From assembly GCF_000151315.2 (NCBI RefSeq), contig NW_011887294.1, positions 2,004,460-2,068,459 on the forward strand: a stretch of 64,000 bases of DNA. The letters are read 5' to 3'. Source of the DNA: Capsaspora owczarzaki ATCC 30864. Taxonomy: Eukaryota > Opisthokonta > Filasterea. Shown here piece after piece: positions 1 through 12,072 of this stretch. The notes below the pieces were generated by a model, which made no database searches, was not told the DNA's origin, and was given only the letters and a program-made list of their open reading frames with translations. A program made the position numbers and the translations under genes. How positions within the stretch are numbered: position 1 is the first letter of the stretch; each line of letters opens with the position of its first letter.

Positions 1-932
1 GACTGTTGTCGAATGGGGGTAGAATCAAGGAGGCCGTCATCGAGTCGCGCGTCGCAGAGCTGCGAGAACAGCTGCTGAGCGAACTGCAGAGCGAGACGGC
101 CGCCGCACTGCTGCCGCAGCAGCAGGGCAACCAGCGGCTATCAGAAACACACCAGCTGGCTGCGGCACAGCAGGCCAAGAACGAGCGCACGCGATCGGCG
201 CTGGGCATCGAGGAAGGCTACGTCGAAGGAAGCGCGTTCGATCCCGAAACACAGCAGCGCAAGCGTGAAGAGCGCATTGCGCAGCGCGAGGCCCAGCAAG
301 CTGCATACGAAGCCCAGCGGGCGGTTCGCGAGGCAGAGCGGGCGGCCCGACTGGCAGAGCGGGATGCACGCGATGCCGAACGTCGCCAGCAGCAGCAAGA
401 GCAAGACCGCGAGCGTCGCTCACGTCGCAGCGAGGACAGTGACGCCGCCTCAAAGAAGAGCGATGCCCCCGAGGCAGGTGAAGCGAATCGAGGAGAATCT
501 GCTGCTCCACGACACGAATCCAAGCGACGACGATACGACTCGGAATCGAGCACTGTGGCGCGCCGTCGATCGCCCTCTGCGTCACGCTCGCGGTCGCGGT
601 CGCGGTCTCCATCTCGCTCCCCAGTGCGTCGCGGCCGCTCCCGTTCTCCTGCACAGCGACGAGCACAACGATCTCGATCGGGCTCTGGCTCGCGTTCTCG
701 TTCTCGCTCGCCACCAAGTCGGTCGCGAACCTCTCGGCGTCGGTCGGCATCACGGTCTCGATCCCGCTCGCCAGTTCAGCAGCGACGAAATCGCTCTCCA
801 TCGCCTGCGGCAGCTGAAGCGCCAAGACGGTCGGTGGCACGCTTGTCACGACGCGGTGATTCGTCTCCACCGCCGCAGCAACAGCCCCCACAGCCCGAGC
901 CTGTTCAACAAGAGAAAGAGGCAGAAAACTAA
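1..932 (+). CDS. SRRM2: SRRM2/CWC21-like spliceosome RS protein, 3' part
   Basis: Last exon(s) of a serine/arginine-rich splicing factor whose 5' end lies outside the window; frame is open from about base 6 to the TAA at 930-932. The first ~75 residues match the cwf21 domain of SRRM2 and yeast Cwc21: a short helix (VAELREQLL), then ETHQLA, KNER and the GYVEGSAFDP block, which in human SRRM2 reads SYVDGSSFDP. This domain binds Prp8/Snu114 near the spliceosome catalytic centre. A charged Q/E/R-rich helix follows (about residues 80-150), then an RS domain with many SR dipeptides and SRSP repeats (about 180-290), as expected for a nuclear-speckle protein. The missing N-terminus should carry the conserved YNGIGL motif. 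It is much shorter than human SRRM2 and closer to Cwc21 in scale. Assignment rests on remembered family sequence. Confidence 0.85.
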   Translation, partial: LLSNGGRIKEAVIESRVAELREQLLSELQSETAAALLPQQQGNQRLSETHQLAAAQQAKNERTRSALGIEEGYVEGSAFDPETQQRKREERIAQREAQQAAYEAQRAVREAERAARLAERDARDAERRQQQQEQDRERRSRRSEDSDAASKKSDAPEAGEANRGESAAPRHESKRRRYDSESSTVARRRSPSASRSRSRSRSPSRSPVRRGRSRSPAQRRAQRSRSGSGSRSRSRSPPSRSRTSRRRSASRSRSRSPVQQRRNRSPSPAAAEAPRRSVARLSRRGDSSPPPQQQPPQPEPVQQEKEAEN

Positions 933-1225
933 AAGTCGCTGATTGAGTTTAGGTTTTGCGTATTGGCGCCATTCAGGGCCATGGACAGTTGCGGGATTGT
1001 TTTCGGCTTTTGTTGCTCTGATTCTTTTGTTTTGATGCCCCCCTCGTTTTGAATACACCCTTGTACAACACTTGTGCAATATTGTCGACTCTTCAGCCCA
1101 ACGCAGTTTGCTCAGCTAGCACAAACGAAGGAAATTGCTCGGATCTCCTCTCAAAATCCCTGCTCAAAACGCATTGCAGCCTACTATGCGTCGCCTTGCT
1201 GCCTACTATGCGTCTAACTTTGTAT

Positions 1226-1979
1226 TTACAATGGTGCCGGATCGATCAGCTCAAAGAACAACGAATACGACCATGGATGTGCGCGCAGCAGCTTGCCGTC
1301 GCGCGACTTGACGTTGACAGACTTTGACGCCGGCCACTCTTTGCGGACTGCGACCAACCCCAAGCAAAAACAACAGCCAAAGGTCAATATACGTGTCACG
1401 CATGTTTTCCATCATGAAACAGACAAGTCCGGTTGAGGCTTTGACGTTTTGAGCGCAACGAAAGCGTCGTTACCTGGCATTACGACAAAGCTATCTGTGC
1501 GAACCGATCCGCCTCGACCATTCTGCGAAACGAGATTCATAATAACCGACTATAGATGCGCATCATCAGGATGAAAATAAAGTGAGAAGCTGGGTTTTGC
1601 AACCGTTTTGATTTTTGGCGGGAAAAAACTCAATGGTACCTGGATCTCCTGCTGTAGCCGGACGTCCTCCTCGATAAGTCTGCCATCGCGCGTCATTGAG
1701 TGCCTATCCAATCAAAGAAACCAAGGTGCGTGCCACGGCGTGGGCGGCGGAGGTTGGTGAGCGAGCGAGCGAAGAGGCGGCACAGCGCTCGGCTGCCAAA
1801 TGGAGCACCGCCGAGACACAGCGCCAACAGAGCAGGCCTGCTTGCTTGCATGTTTACCCGACGAGCAGAAACTTAACGTTGTAGACCGTGTCGTTGAGCC
1901 GCAGCAGCCGCGTCTCTTCGGCGGTGACGATTGGGTCGGACGGCGGCACAGCGCCGAGCACTTGAAACACGGGTCGCAT
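1226..1979 (-). CDS. Small orphan protein, 4 exons, 118 aa
   Basis: Hidden because its exons are short. Minus-strand exons, in order: 1979-1858, 1703-1640, 1522-1474, 1347-1226. The joins keep frame (phases 2, 0 and 1) and use GTAAAC/ATAG, GTACCA/GCAG and GTAACG/GCAG borders. The protein starts MRPVFQVLGAV, contains TVYNVKFLLVGHS and RLIEEDVRLQQEI, and ends FELIDPAPL. I see no signal peptide, membrane segment or known motif. A TGA lies just upstream in frame of the chosen ATG, so an additional 5' exon is possible but not required. It is convergent with the SRRM2-like gene (293 bp) and divergent from acetyl-CoA synthetase (289 bp). Three exactly phased introns and a clean stop make chance unlikely. 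I do not recognise the family. Confidence 0.65.
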
Positions 1980-2098
1980 CGCTCACTCAACGTCAATGGG
2001 ATTACGAAAAGAGTGGAGGTTTTGACATTGGCGTCGGACAGGAAAGCACCCAACGTACAACAGTACAAATTCACAATGGTGGGGCTTCCATCGGCTGA

Positions 2099-2142
2099 CC
2101 TTGCCAACGACCTTGCCAACGACCTTGCCAACGACCTCGCCA
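2099..2142 (+). repeat. 12-bp tandem repeat, about 3.7 copies
   Basis: Unit ccttgccaacga repeated three times exactly, then a partial fourth copy. It lies between the divergent starts of the orphan gene (1979) and acetyl-CoA synthetase (2269), so it may fall in a shared promoter or 5' UTR. Confidence 0.9.
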
Positions 2143-2268
2143 AGAGCAATAAATGCTCAAGTCTTGGCGGTCGATGGCAAGATCAGTCTTCTTTCTTTGA
2201 ATTCTATTTTATTGTATTCACTTTGCTTTCTGGTCTGAGCAGTCTTGGCGAAAAACCCATACAATAAC

Positions 2269-5236
2269 ATGTTTGCCTCTGTCGGTCGTCTCGCTGCTGC
2301 GGCTGCTACCGGTACGTCTCTCAAATCCCCCCCCTCTCTGTCTTTAATATCCATCTTCGACTGATGTTTGAGTGTTCGAAATGCATGGGGCATCAATCGA
2401 TTTTGATGAGCGGACGTTGATGACTGACGGATTGTCGGATGTCTTGCATGGGAAAACACACTCACACTCACAACAGGCGTCTCGGCTCGCTCGGTCGCTG
2501 CAACTGCTGCTGCCTCCACCATTACCACTGCTGCTGCGGCTGCATGCTGCGTTCCAACCACTGCTTGCACGCCTGCACGGTGCTGCTGCTGCGGGTGGAG
2601 CGAGTGCCCCGCCGACTGCCGCTCCCGCTGCTGCTCGCCAATCCTCCGTCGCCAGTCGGCCGGCTCGCTCGGTGCCATCCGTGTCGACGGTCGACTCGGT
2701 GCTGTCGAAGGCCTGCCTCAAACGACTCGCCATCGCAGACGCAGGCACGTCCCAGGCGCTGCTCAAGTCCGTCGAGGATTTGGATGACGCGCATCCGAAA
2801 CAGGCGAAAGGCCGACGCGCCGGCAGGAGCCACGGAGATATTCTGCCAGTCACCCACACGTACCTCCAGTCGGTTGCGCAGCGCCAGCAAATGTTTGCCG
2901 AGTATGCCGCGAAAACACTGACGTGGCGCAAGGCGTTCAGCAAGGTCGACGAGAGCGATCTGTCCGAGGGCGTTGTTTCGTGGTTTAAGGACGGCCGTCT
3001 GAACGCATCAGGTACACAAAAAATGGGCGTTGTGCTTTTGATCTTGCTTTTTATTGCAACGGAAACCGAGGGATTTTTTTGTGATTTGTCTTGTCGCGTT
3101 GATGTGGATGTGACGGATGAGGTCTGACTGTGTTTCGAATTCAATTTTCAGAGAACTGCATCGATCGCCACTTGCCGACACACGCCCACCGCACCGCGCT
3201 CGTGTGGGAAACGGACAATCCCGACCATGCGCAGAAAATCACCTTCCAGCAGCTCTCCGACAATGTCAATCGCTTGGCCAACGTTCTCAAGGCGCACGGT
3301 GTCAAGCGCGGCGATCGCGTGACGATTTACCTGCCCATGATGCCTGCCATTGTGTACAGCATGCTGGCCTGCGCCCGCATCGGAGCTGTCCACAGTGTGG
3401 TATTTGCCGGCTTCAGCGACACTGCCGTGCGTTCTCGAATTGAGGATGGTAAGCATGCCGGTTTCGTTTTTTTTTTTTTTTTTTTTTTTTTTGCCCAGGC
3501 ATCCCGGAAAGTGCTCATGTCTCTGCCTCCCATCACGCAGCTGAAAGCAAGGTTGTCATCACGGCGGACAACAGCATCCGCGCCGGCAAGATCATCCCGC
3601 TGAAAAAGACTCTGGACGCCGCCATCAAGGACCTTCCACAGGTGGAATCCGTGCTGACGTTCTCCCGTGTTGCGCGCGACGTGCCGATGCAGAGTGGTCG
3701 CGATGTTTTCGTCGAGGACGAGATGGCGGCCGCCAGCCCTGTTTGCAACGCCGAAAGCATGGGGGCGGAAGATCCCCTGTTTTTGCTCTACACGAGTGGA
3801 TCCACCGGCAAGCCCAAGGGCCTGGTTCACACCACTGGCGGCTATTTGACTTACACTGCCATGACGCTTCAGGTTTGTCCCCTCGCCGCTCGCACGCACT
3901 TGTTGTAAAGTTGTCGCTGTTTCATGCGCTCATGGTTTGCCACTCCTTGAAAACCCTTTGCCAGACCGTCTTTGACATTCACAAGTACGACAGCGATCCG
4001 TTTGGTTGCTTTGCTGACTGCGGCTGGATTACGGGACACTCGTACGTCGTGTACGGTCCGCTCACGCTGGGCGTCGGCACCCTCCTGTTTGAGAGCACGC
4101 CCACCTTCCCGACGCCGAGCCGCTACTGGGATGTTGTGCACCGTCACGAGATTTCCAAGTTCTACACCTCTCCGACGGCACTTCGCACCCTGATCAAGGC
4201 TGGCAACAAGCACGTCCACCGCCACAAACTCAAACGGCTCTCCATTCTTGGCAGCGTGGGCGAACCCATCAACGCCGATGCCTGGCAATGGTACAAGGAC
4301 GTGGTCGGCGGCGGCAAGGCCCATATCGCCGATACCTGGTGGCAGACGGAGACGGGCGGCATCATGATTGCACCGCGCCTTCAGACGCTGGGCAAGGCGG
4401 GTGCCGCCATGCATCCGCTGCCCGGTGTAGTTCCCGTGCTCCTCGACGCGCAAGGCGCCGAAATCCAAGGCGTTGATGTGTCTGGCGCCCTCGCTCTGAA
4501 AGCTGCAACGCCTGGCATGGCGCGCACCGTGTTCAAAGACCATCAGCGCTATGTCGACACGTACTTCCGTCCCCACAAAGGTACTTGTTCCGTGTTTGAT
4601 GCGCGAGTCGTTGGTTGGCAAGTGCTCCAGTGTTGCTCACGTTTCTCGTTGAATCACACCAGGCTACTACATTACGGGCGATGGTGCTCGTCGTGACAAG
4701 GATGGTCACATTTGGATTACCGGTCGCGTTGATGATGTGATTAACGTCAGCGGCCACCGTCTTGGAACGGCTGAGGTTGAGAATGCTCTTGTAAGTGCGA
4801 GTATTGGAAGTGGTTAGTGGAAATGGTTTTTGGTGTTCCACAAAAATCTCACAAGCATTCACTCCCGTTCCCATTGCAGCAAACGCATCCTGCCGTGGCG
4901 GAAGCTGCAGTGGTAGGCTTCCCGCACGCGATCAAGGGCGAAGGCATCTACTGCTTTGTCAATCTGAAGGACACCCACAAGAGCACTGACGCGGAGGCGC
5001 TGCAAAACGAGCTGCGACAGATTGTCCGCAAGGAGATTGGCGGATTTGCCTCACCCGACGTCATTCACTTTGCACTCACTGGTCTGCCGAAAACCCGCTC
5101 TGGCAAGGTGATGCGTCGCATTCTTCGCAAGATTGCCGCGGGCAACACGGAAGATCTCGGCGACACTTCCACGCTCTCCGAGCCTCAGGTTGTTGGTGAC
5201 CTGATTGCCAAGCGCAACGAGCTTCTTCCCAAGTAG
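2269..5236 (+). CDS. acs: Acetyl-CoA synthetase (AMP-forming)
   Basis: Converts acetate, ATP and CoA to acetyl-CoA, AMP and PPi. Exons: 2269-2311, about 2477-3011, 3152-3448, 3541-3872, 3965-4580, 4663-4790, 4880-5236. All joins from 3011 onward are frame-checked. Family motifs: [13 protein letters not shown] (ATP/AMP loop), [31 protein letters not shown], and the C-terminal [11 protein letters not shown] with the catalytic, acetylatable lysine. The first residues ([14 protein letters not shown]...) are alanine-rich and lack acidic residues, like a mitochondrial presequence. The exact N-terminus is unsettled: splicing 2311 to 2477 gives a frame that later hits a stop. A second intron at about 2580-2655 (weak GTGCTG donor, GCCAG acceptor) or an acceptor at 2738 would restore frame. 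The intron at 3449-3540 carries 26 Ts. Confidence 0.93.
3467..3492 (+). repeat. Poly-T tract in an acetyl-CoA synthetase intron
   Basis: 26 consecutive T, upstream of the acceptor at 3540. Similar T tracts occur in many introns of this window. Confidence 0.9.
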
Positions 5237-5454
5237 AATCTAGTGCATTGGAAACAGTGAAACAAAAAAGTCCAAGGGCAGGGAGTTGGGACAGAGGCGA
5301 GAAGATTGTTTCCTCTGGGAATTGAGGATTTGTTTGAAACGTGAAAAAATGGTCCCCCGCAATAAACGCAAACGTGAATGCTGTCGTTTAGTGTGCATGT
5401 ATACATACAGGATACTCTCAGTCGTCCATTTCCCGTTCTTCAGAGCTGAGCAAA

Positions 5455-8400
5455 ATGTCAGCGCTTCCATTGACGCTCAATGGACCCAAGGTGCGTGCCT
5501 CAACCGATCCCCACCCTTCCACCACCACCGCCGCCGATCTGTGCATCAATGTTCGCTCTATGCTCTGTCGTGATCATCCTTCTCATCATGATGACACCCC
5601 CCCCCCGCCTCTCGCTTCGTTTTAGGTCGCGCTGCTGAGCATTCTGGCTTGGTACTTTGACAATCCAGACGCCGAAGACAGCATCCTCCCGCTCGGCATC
5701 CACGTGCATCAGCTGCGCGATGATAGCGCAGATATTGCACTGAGCATGGGCGGCGTGGACTGCCGCGCCTGGTTCACTCTTGGCGAGCCGCTCTTCCGCC
5801 TGGACGACGAGATCCAGCGCCTGGCACTTCCAGACACCCCGCTGCCGACCTTCCTCAAGACCCAGGCCATTCCTCAGAGCAGGATCCGTGCTTGCTATGA
5901 GGTGCGACGCCAAAGAAAGACGGAGGGGAGGGAGGTTTGGTTGTTTCATTGCTGGGTTTCAGGCCGTTTCGTCCTGCTTTTTCCCGCGCTTTTCTGTCCC
6001 GAAGTTGTTCGACTCTCTGTTGTGCATTCCGTGTCTCAACTCACTCCAACAAACAATACCACAGCTCGTGAATCAGTATGCTCATTTGCCAGACCAGCTT
6101 CCGTTATCACGCCTGTTATCTTGTCTCAGCGACGATCCTGAAATCTATCCGACAGTTCTTCTTCGTGTAACGCGAGCCACTGCTATTCTGCTGCGTTGTT
6201 GTTCTTTGAAGTATGTGCTGTCGGTGGAGTTTGCTCACTTTGCCCTTGTGCTCGTCGCGTTGGCGCGTTGTTGCAGCTCTTTACAATTCTACAATCGGAA
6301 GTCCACTTTCTCGAGTTTTTCACAACCTTGCAACAGCAGCTGTACAGACAAGACGGACCTTCCTTTCTTCCACCCTCTTCGATTCTTGGTACGATGGTCG
6401 TTGCAGTGCTCATCAAACCTCAGCCGAGTATTTCTCACTTGACGTGTTTGTTGCAACCAGGCGTGTTTGTGCGATTGCATTTGCACATTATCAGTGTCCT
6501 CCCGTTTGAATCGGCCACGCCGTTGCTAGAAGAAACCCAAGCGTATGTCGAGCAATGGCGAGACGAGGTAGTGCGGGATGGCGGCATCCGGTCATTCCAA
6601 CTCGATTCCGCGCAGTCCCCCCAAACCGGAAAGCTGCAAGTTGCCGGCTTGCAGCATGCCCAACTGTTGGTAAAAGCCGAAATGGACGCCATCATGTCGG
6701 GGCATCGTGACGTTGCGAGCGTCCACGAGCGCGCCAACACAATCTTGAAGGTACTGCCAGCTCGTCGTTGTTTTTGTTTGCGGCTGGAAGAAGTCACAAC
6801 TTCTCACTCTCACACACATTTGGCTGGTCAGTGCGTTCCTCTTGCTGCTAGTGCACTCTATCTTCTATTTCTCAATAACTTGCGCGTGGGAGAATACGCT
6901 GGAGCCATGGACTTTGCGCACAATTACTTTGATTCGCGAGGAAGCGAGGACGTTTTCCGCTCGTGGTACCTCGGACGTAACGCCACACCAACCGAATCTG
7001 CGTCCACCAAGAGCTTTGCCTGCATGACCAAAGCCGCCATTCATTACACGTAACCGAAGGCTTTTTGCAACGAGAAGTTTGTGCCATTGATTTGCTTGCC
7101 ACTGACAACAACAACCACAAAAACTTTGCTGTCCGAAATCTAGATTTGGCCATTTTGCCAAAGCACGCGCGTCCATTGCGGAAGCCATTCGACTCGCCCA
7201 ACAGCTCAAGGCAGAAGGGGCATTGCTCGACTTGTTGGCTTGGAGCGTCCGATTGCATGAGGCGATGGCCTCCGAAAGCGCCGTGCGCGACTCGACCATG
7301 CCACTCATCACTCGCTGGATTGATCGTGCCGACGCAGCCGGAAGCGTTGCAAGCGCCTGCCAAGCGCGCATCGCAGGAGCACAGCATGTCTTGTTCTCTG
7401 GGCAGCCGCTTGGCGAATCTGTCGAGGCTCGTTTCGGGGCTGCCATGTACCGTTCCAACGCGACCAAGGTGGATAAATCCTCCATTGCGGGTGGTACGCA
7501 GCAAGAGCAGCTCCAACAACTCCAGGCAGCACTGGCTGCGGCAGAGGCCAAGATGAACTCTGCGCCCGAACATCGCGAGGCGTACACCCAAGCGCTCGAA
7601 GTCCTCACCTATGCACGAAAGTCCCAGCAGGCCGTCGGCGCGAGCGCCGCCAACACGCGTCAGGCCATCGCTCTGGCCCAGTCTGCGCATTCTCTCACAT
7701 ACCGCGAGTCGAGCACCATTTTGGACGCTCCTGCGCTCACGATGCAATTCCAGGCGGCGACGTGGAGGCTGCTGGGCAACTCGGCACTCGCCGACACTTT
7801 TGATCAGATGCTCCTGTCGCAAAGTCGGCACAGTCCGGCCGTGTCCTCGGTTGCCGGTGTCGCTGCATCATCATCATCCAGAACGGTGCCGCTGGCGGAT
7901 GCCCTCGACGCAGCGTGCCACTTGGCTCTCTCGCACGTGCTTCGGACTGCTGATCGGGCGGGTGCATTGCAACTGTTGACGCATGTGCACTCATCCTACT
8001 CGGACACGACGCTACACGAACCCACTCAGCTGATCCGCGCGTCGAATCTGATTCAGGAAACCATGCTGATGACCAAGGCGCGATCCGCGGGCGACGTTTG
8101 GAGTGCCTCTGTGGCGCTCGAGCGAATCCATGGTCTTGAGTCGACCAGAGCGTCGACGCGGGCCACAGACAGCGAGCAACGGCGTCGTGGCCTGTTGATG
8201 GAGGCTGGTCAATGGGCGTACGCGCGCAGGGCGGTCGTGAGTGCCCACAACAGCCAAGCATCCACCCGTGCCACTTTGACGTTGCCCAAGTTCTATCACC
8301 CCTCCAAGCGGTGGGATGACTTTAGTACGTTGGTTTGTTTGGGCTCGTGATTTTGTGTTTCAGAGAAGAAGGAAAAACAAACGGGGAGACTAATCTGGCA

Positions 8401-9109
8401 TTTCTTTTTTTTTGGGTTTTTTTTTTGCTGTTGTTTGCTTGTTCCAGACGCTGTACTCACCCAGTTCCAGCAGCAAGCAAACACATCTGTTACGTCCGTT
8501 CCGACGTTGAGCCTGACTGAGCCAAACCACGTCCGCGACATTCGGGTCTGGATGGATCGCGCGCACGTCTGCCTGGCTGCGGGCAACACCTGGCAAGCGA
8601 TCGAAGAGCTTGCACGAGCGCTCGAATTGTGCGACAAGCATCATGTGCCAAGCATCCATGCTGATGCGCTGTTCTTGCTGGCCAGGTGTTTGTTGCGAAC
8701 GGACGCGCCGAGCGCCGCACTTTATCATGTTCAACGGTGCTTGCCGTGGGTGCTGCAGAATGGCACGATGGAGCAACGAGCACATGCCCAATTTATCATG
8801 GCCAAGTGTCGCGTTCAACTCGCTCTGAGCGCGTGCGTGCCGCTGGAGGCTCTTGCGCTTCCGCTGAATGAAGATGCACCGGCTTTCAAGATCGACCTGA
8901 CCGAGACTGGCCGTCGCGCCCTCCTCGACGTGCTACCATTGTTGACAGAGGCGCTTGCGGCCTTCCGACTGGCAGGGACGCTCAGCGACGTTGCTGCAGT
9001 TCTCCATTTGCGCGCGCTCGTCTATGACTTTGTCGGCGACAAGGCTTCACGCGACCGCGACGCTGCATCCTTCAATCAGCGCGTGCATATGACGCAAGTT
9101 TCAGTTTGA
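5455..9109 (+). CDS. ANAPC5: Anaphase-promoting complex subunit 5
   Basis: Scaffold subunit of the APC/C ubiquitin ligase that drives mitotic exit. Exons: 5455-5490, 5626-5901, 6065-6166, 6277-6388, 6461-6750, 6832-7049, 7144-8324, 8448-9109; all phases agree, giving 958 aa (human 755). Conserved blocks: YLLFLNNLRVGEYAGAM followed by YFDSRG, matching human YLSYLNNLRVQDV...YFDR; TFGHFAKARASIAEAIRLA, matching FGHYQQAELALQEAIRIA; and a C-terminal TPR-like region (ADALFLLARCLLRTDAPS, AQFIMAKCRVQLAL). These define the Apc5 domain with TPR repeats. The donor at 6166/6167 (GTAACG) was chosen because it keeps phase 0; a GTATGT at 6211 would break frame. Extra length lies mainly between the TPR blocks. 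Confidence 0.92.
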
Positions 9110-9901
9110 GCAATGGAGAGGGAAACGAATGAAAAATGGAGATTTTTCGACTTTTAATACTGTATTTTTGATTTTTTGTTGTTTTTGCACACAAGACGAC
9201 TGCACATGTCTCACCATTCAGTAGATGGTCACGGCCGGTCCACATTTCTGTTTGTGAAGTCGAGTGACACAAACGACCAGCAGTTGAAGGCTGCAGTGAG
9301 AAAAAGAAAGAATAGCCAACGCCAAAATAAAAAGACAAGGAGTTTGATGAGGAGAGAGAAGGCCAGAAGAATGGGGCGTCTCAGAACCCACCGCTCGCAC
9401 ACACCTCCATCTAAAAAGACGGAAACACGCGCAAGCAACAGGCCCCTGCGGTTGTATGTCATCGACCGAGTGTGGTTGTGAATGGAAATGCTTTCTTCCC
9501 CCAAAAGAGATGGCTCTCATGAGAGAAGCAAAAGAATGGCCACCACGGCAGAGACGAGAACGCCACAGTCAGAGACAAGGCACCCGGCCGCCAGGCGCTC
9601 CAAAAAGGACGACCAAGGTCGCCCCAAAAGGTGCTAAAGCCACAATGCTCCGGGGTGTCTCATAGACCGAACGCTGCCCATCTCCCCACAACCCAGTCTG
9701 CGAATTAGCAAAACAAAGATGCGTCGTCACTGACGTTCACAATGAACTTCCGTCTGGCTGTTGAAAAGAAGGGACAGGATTGAAATGGTGGTGTGTTGAA
9801 ATTTACCTACAAAGACGAGAGAAGAAGCAATAAACGACACGTGAGAATCAAAACTGACAACAAGCAAAGCAATGTTGGAAGGTGAATGTGAGGAAACGGG
9901 T

Positions 9902-9938
<37 letters not shown>

Positions 9939-11080
9939 AAAAGTGAAACAAAGTGGTGTCAGACCTGTTGAGCTTGATATTTGTAATTTCTGCATATCAG
10001 CACCGTTCCAAGACGAAGAATCGAGGACTCTGAGGCAGGTATGGTTTCATCCACCACCACCGTGTTTCAAAAGAGCGAGAGAGGAGAAGTGGGAGAATGA
10101 AGTGGAAGTCGAAAGTTACCTCGAGAGATGCGCCTTTTCGAACAGCACCGGGCTTCACTTTGAAGTTACAACTTACCTGATTATCTACAAGACAAAGACG
10201 AGAGGAAAGTGAGATTCAAAAGCTAAACCAATACAAGTTGAATCAATGGAGAATGCATGAAGAAGGCGGAAAGAGGATCAGACAGCGATTGAAGCTATTT
10301 TGGTCTCGGTTGATCAGTCAGAATCGACTGCCAGTTAAATCCGAATGACTTATCATCACAAAAAAGCAAGAGAAGAGTGGAAGGAGCGTCAAAAGGAAAG
10401 GAGAAGAGAGACTGATGGAGTGAAAGCACATGGCGAGCACATGGCGGACGAGGGTGACTTACCAGCGATCATCCCTCTTCTTGCCTTGGTTTGCTTGTTG
10501 TGGGATTGCAACAAATGCCAGATCCGTATCGAGAAGGAAGTACAGCAGCCGCTTGCACGACCGCATCAGATCCAGGCACCAGGCACAATGGAGAGACAAA
10601 GCAAGAACGAAAAAAAAAAAGCGATCGCTTTGTTTTTGTTCTCACCACGCCGCGCATCCGCAGCACGCGAAGCCGCGCAGGACTCAAACAGCGGAAGCAT
10701 GTTCGATGTCTTCATGCTGAGCGCTCAGGCGAGGCGGTGGAGCAAGAGCGAAGAGCGAGCGAACGAACAAAAGGACAGGGTTTTTCCCGCCTTTTCCCTT
10801 CGCTTTCCTTCACGCTCGCCCCACCTCAGTCCCTTTCAAGGAAGGGAAGGCGTTCAAATGTACAACAAACACATTGAGCGAAAAAACAGGAAAAGACTGA
10901 TTCGAAAAAGAGTTGCTGTTTCCCGCGCTATTTCATATAAAATGAAAAAAGTGCTGTTGCAGTTGTGTTTTGCTCTGGCGCAGATCAGTAGCCGACGAGT
11001 GCACATCGTAGCACCCGCCAGTTCAGTATCGCGACTGAGCCCTTGAGGTCCAATCCGAATTCGGATTTGCAGAATGAATA
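9110..11080. other. Gene-poor, purine-rich region
   Basis: About 2 kb with no coding region I can defend. The plus strand is rich in GA/AAG, with a (GA)n run at about 9910-9931. On the minus strand several donor-like sites (GTAAAT near 9809, GTAACT near 10115, GTAAGT near 10171 and 10462) each follow an AG or a short stretch after an AG. One minus-strand start (MKTSNMLPLFESC, 10715) is followed by a GTGAGA donor. I could not link these into a convincing protein, so a spliced non-coding transcript or an undetected small gene remains possible. Confidence 0.5.
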
Positions 11081-11224
11081 GAGAGAACCCTCCTACAACG
11101 GGACATAATGCATTTCCAGTCATTTTGATTTTTGTCGCCCTCCTACAACGGGACAGAGGCGTTCTTGGGCTCTGAGTCTTGTTCTGCTACCCCCTCCTTG
11201 CGGATATCCACTAAATAGCATCTG

Positions 11225-11971
11225 ATGAACCCACTGGGCACACCGGGCGGAGTCGTCAGTCCGCGGAACGAGCGGGCCTTCGACCTGCTGCGGGAGGCTA
11301 GACAGGCCAAGGACGCCGACTCTCCTCGCTTTTTCAAGGCCGCCGTGCTGAAAACCTACTTTACACCATGTGCTGACATCAGTGGACCAGGTGGCGCGGG
11401 AGCCAAGGAGACGAAACCGTCCATCAGGCAGCTGGCGGCGATTTTCGAGGTCCCGCGATCTACTGTCGGCAACTGGATCGCGCATCACCGCCATCAAGCC
11501 GATCTCTTCGCCCGTTCTACCCTCGATCAGGCAGTTGATCTAGTTCAGGATGACGCCGTCCCGGGGGACCACAACGTCTTCCTCCGGTCGGAGGAGCTCA
11601 AGATCGTCAACTACCTTGTTCGGAGCGCATTTGCTCACGTCGCCCTCACCAAACCCGATACAATCGAACTCTTCATGCGCCTGTCTCAAGCTCCACGACC
11701 AGATGGAAAGCCTCGCCGCCAGTTCGGTCCCAACGGCCCGAGCGAGTCGTTTTTGGAGCGGTTTTTCGCCGAGTTTTCCGACGAACTCCGCTGGATCACT
11801 GCACACTCGATCGAAACCATTCGTACGGCCGCGATGAACGAGGAAACCCTCAGAAGCTTCTTTGAGCGCCTGCAGGAGCTTTGCGACAAGTCTGGAGGGA
11901 AGCTGTGGGCCGAGCCTGGGCGGATTTTCAGCTGCGTCCGGAAACTCAGCGCCTCCTTGACGCTTTCGTGA
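11225..11971 (+). pseudogene. Pogo-like transposase, N-terminal part
   Basis: 248-aa open frame in the transposon. Residues about 65-95 (SIRQLAAIFEVPRSTVGNWI) form a psq-type helix-turn-helix. Residues about 115-225 resemble the CENP-B/Tc5 DNA-binding region, ending in the typical EETLRSFFERLQELCDK helix. A PGRIFS block follows, which in pogo transposases precedes the first catalytic Asp (DET). Here the DET motif is absent and the frame runs into a stop within 15 codons, while a different frame stays open to the gap (LRPETQRLLDAF...). This looks like an internal deletion or frameshift that removes the DDE core, unless sequence is missing from the gap. Non-autonomous as assembled. Confidence 0.7.
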
Positions 11972-12072
11972 GTGATGTGCGCACCCTGCTACAGATTCCA
12001 TCGCTTCTCACATTCGAGGAGTTGCTGCGAGCGCCCCCGCTGACACCGTCGTCGAGCTGCACCGAGCCTGCC

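Noticed and set aside
6167-6276. Coding continuation through an ANAPC5 intron (cysteine/leucine-rich peptide)
   Set aside because: The frame is open, but the next exon needs phase 0 at 6277, which only splicing at 6166/6167 gives.
9905-10000. Possible last exon with PRSIVALAPFG on the minus strand (about 9600-9700) and start MKTSNMLPLFESC (10715)
   Set aside because: I could not connect them through in-phase exons, so no gene was called.
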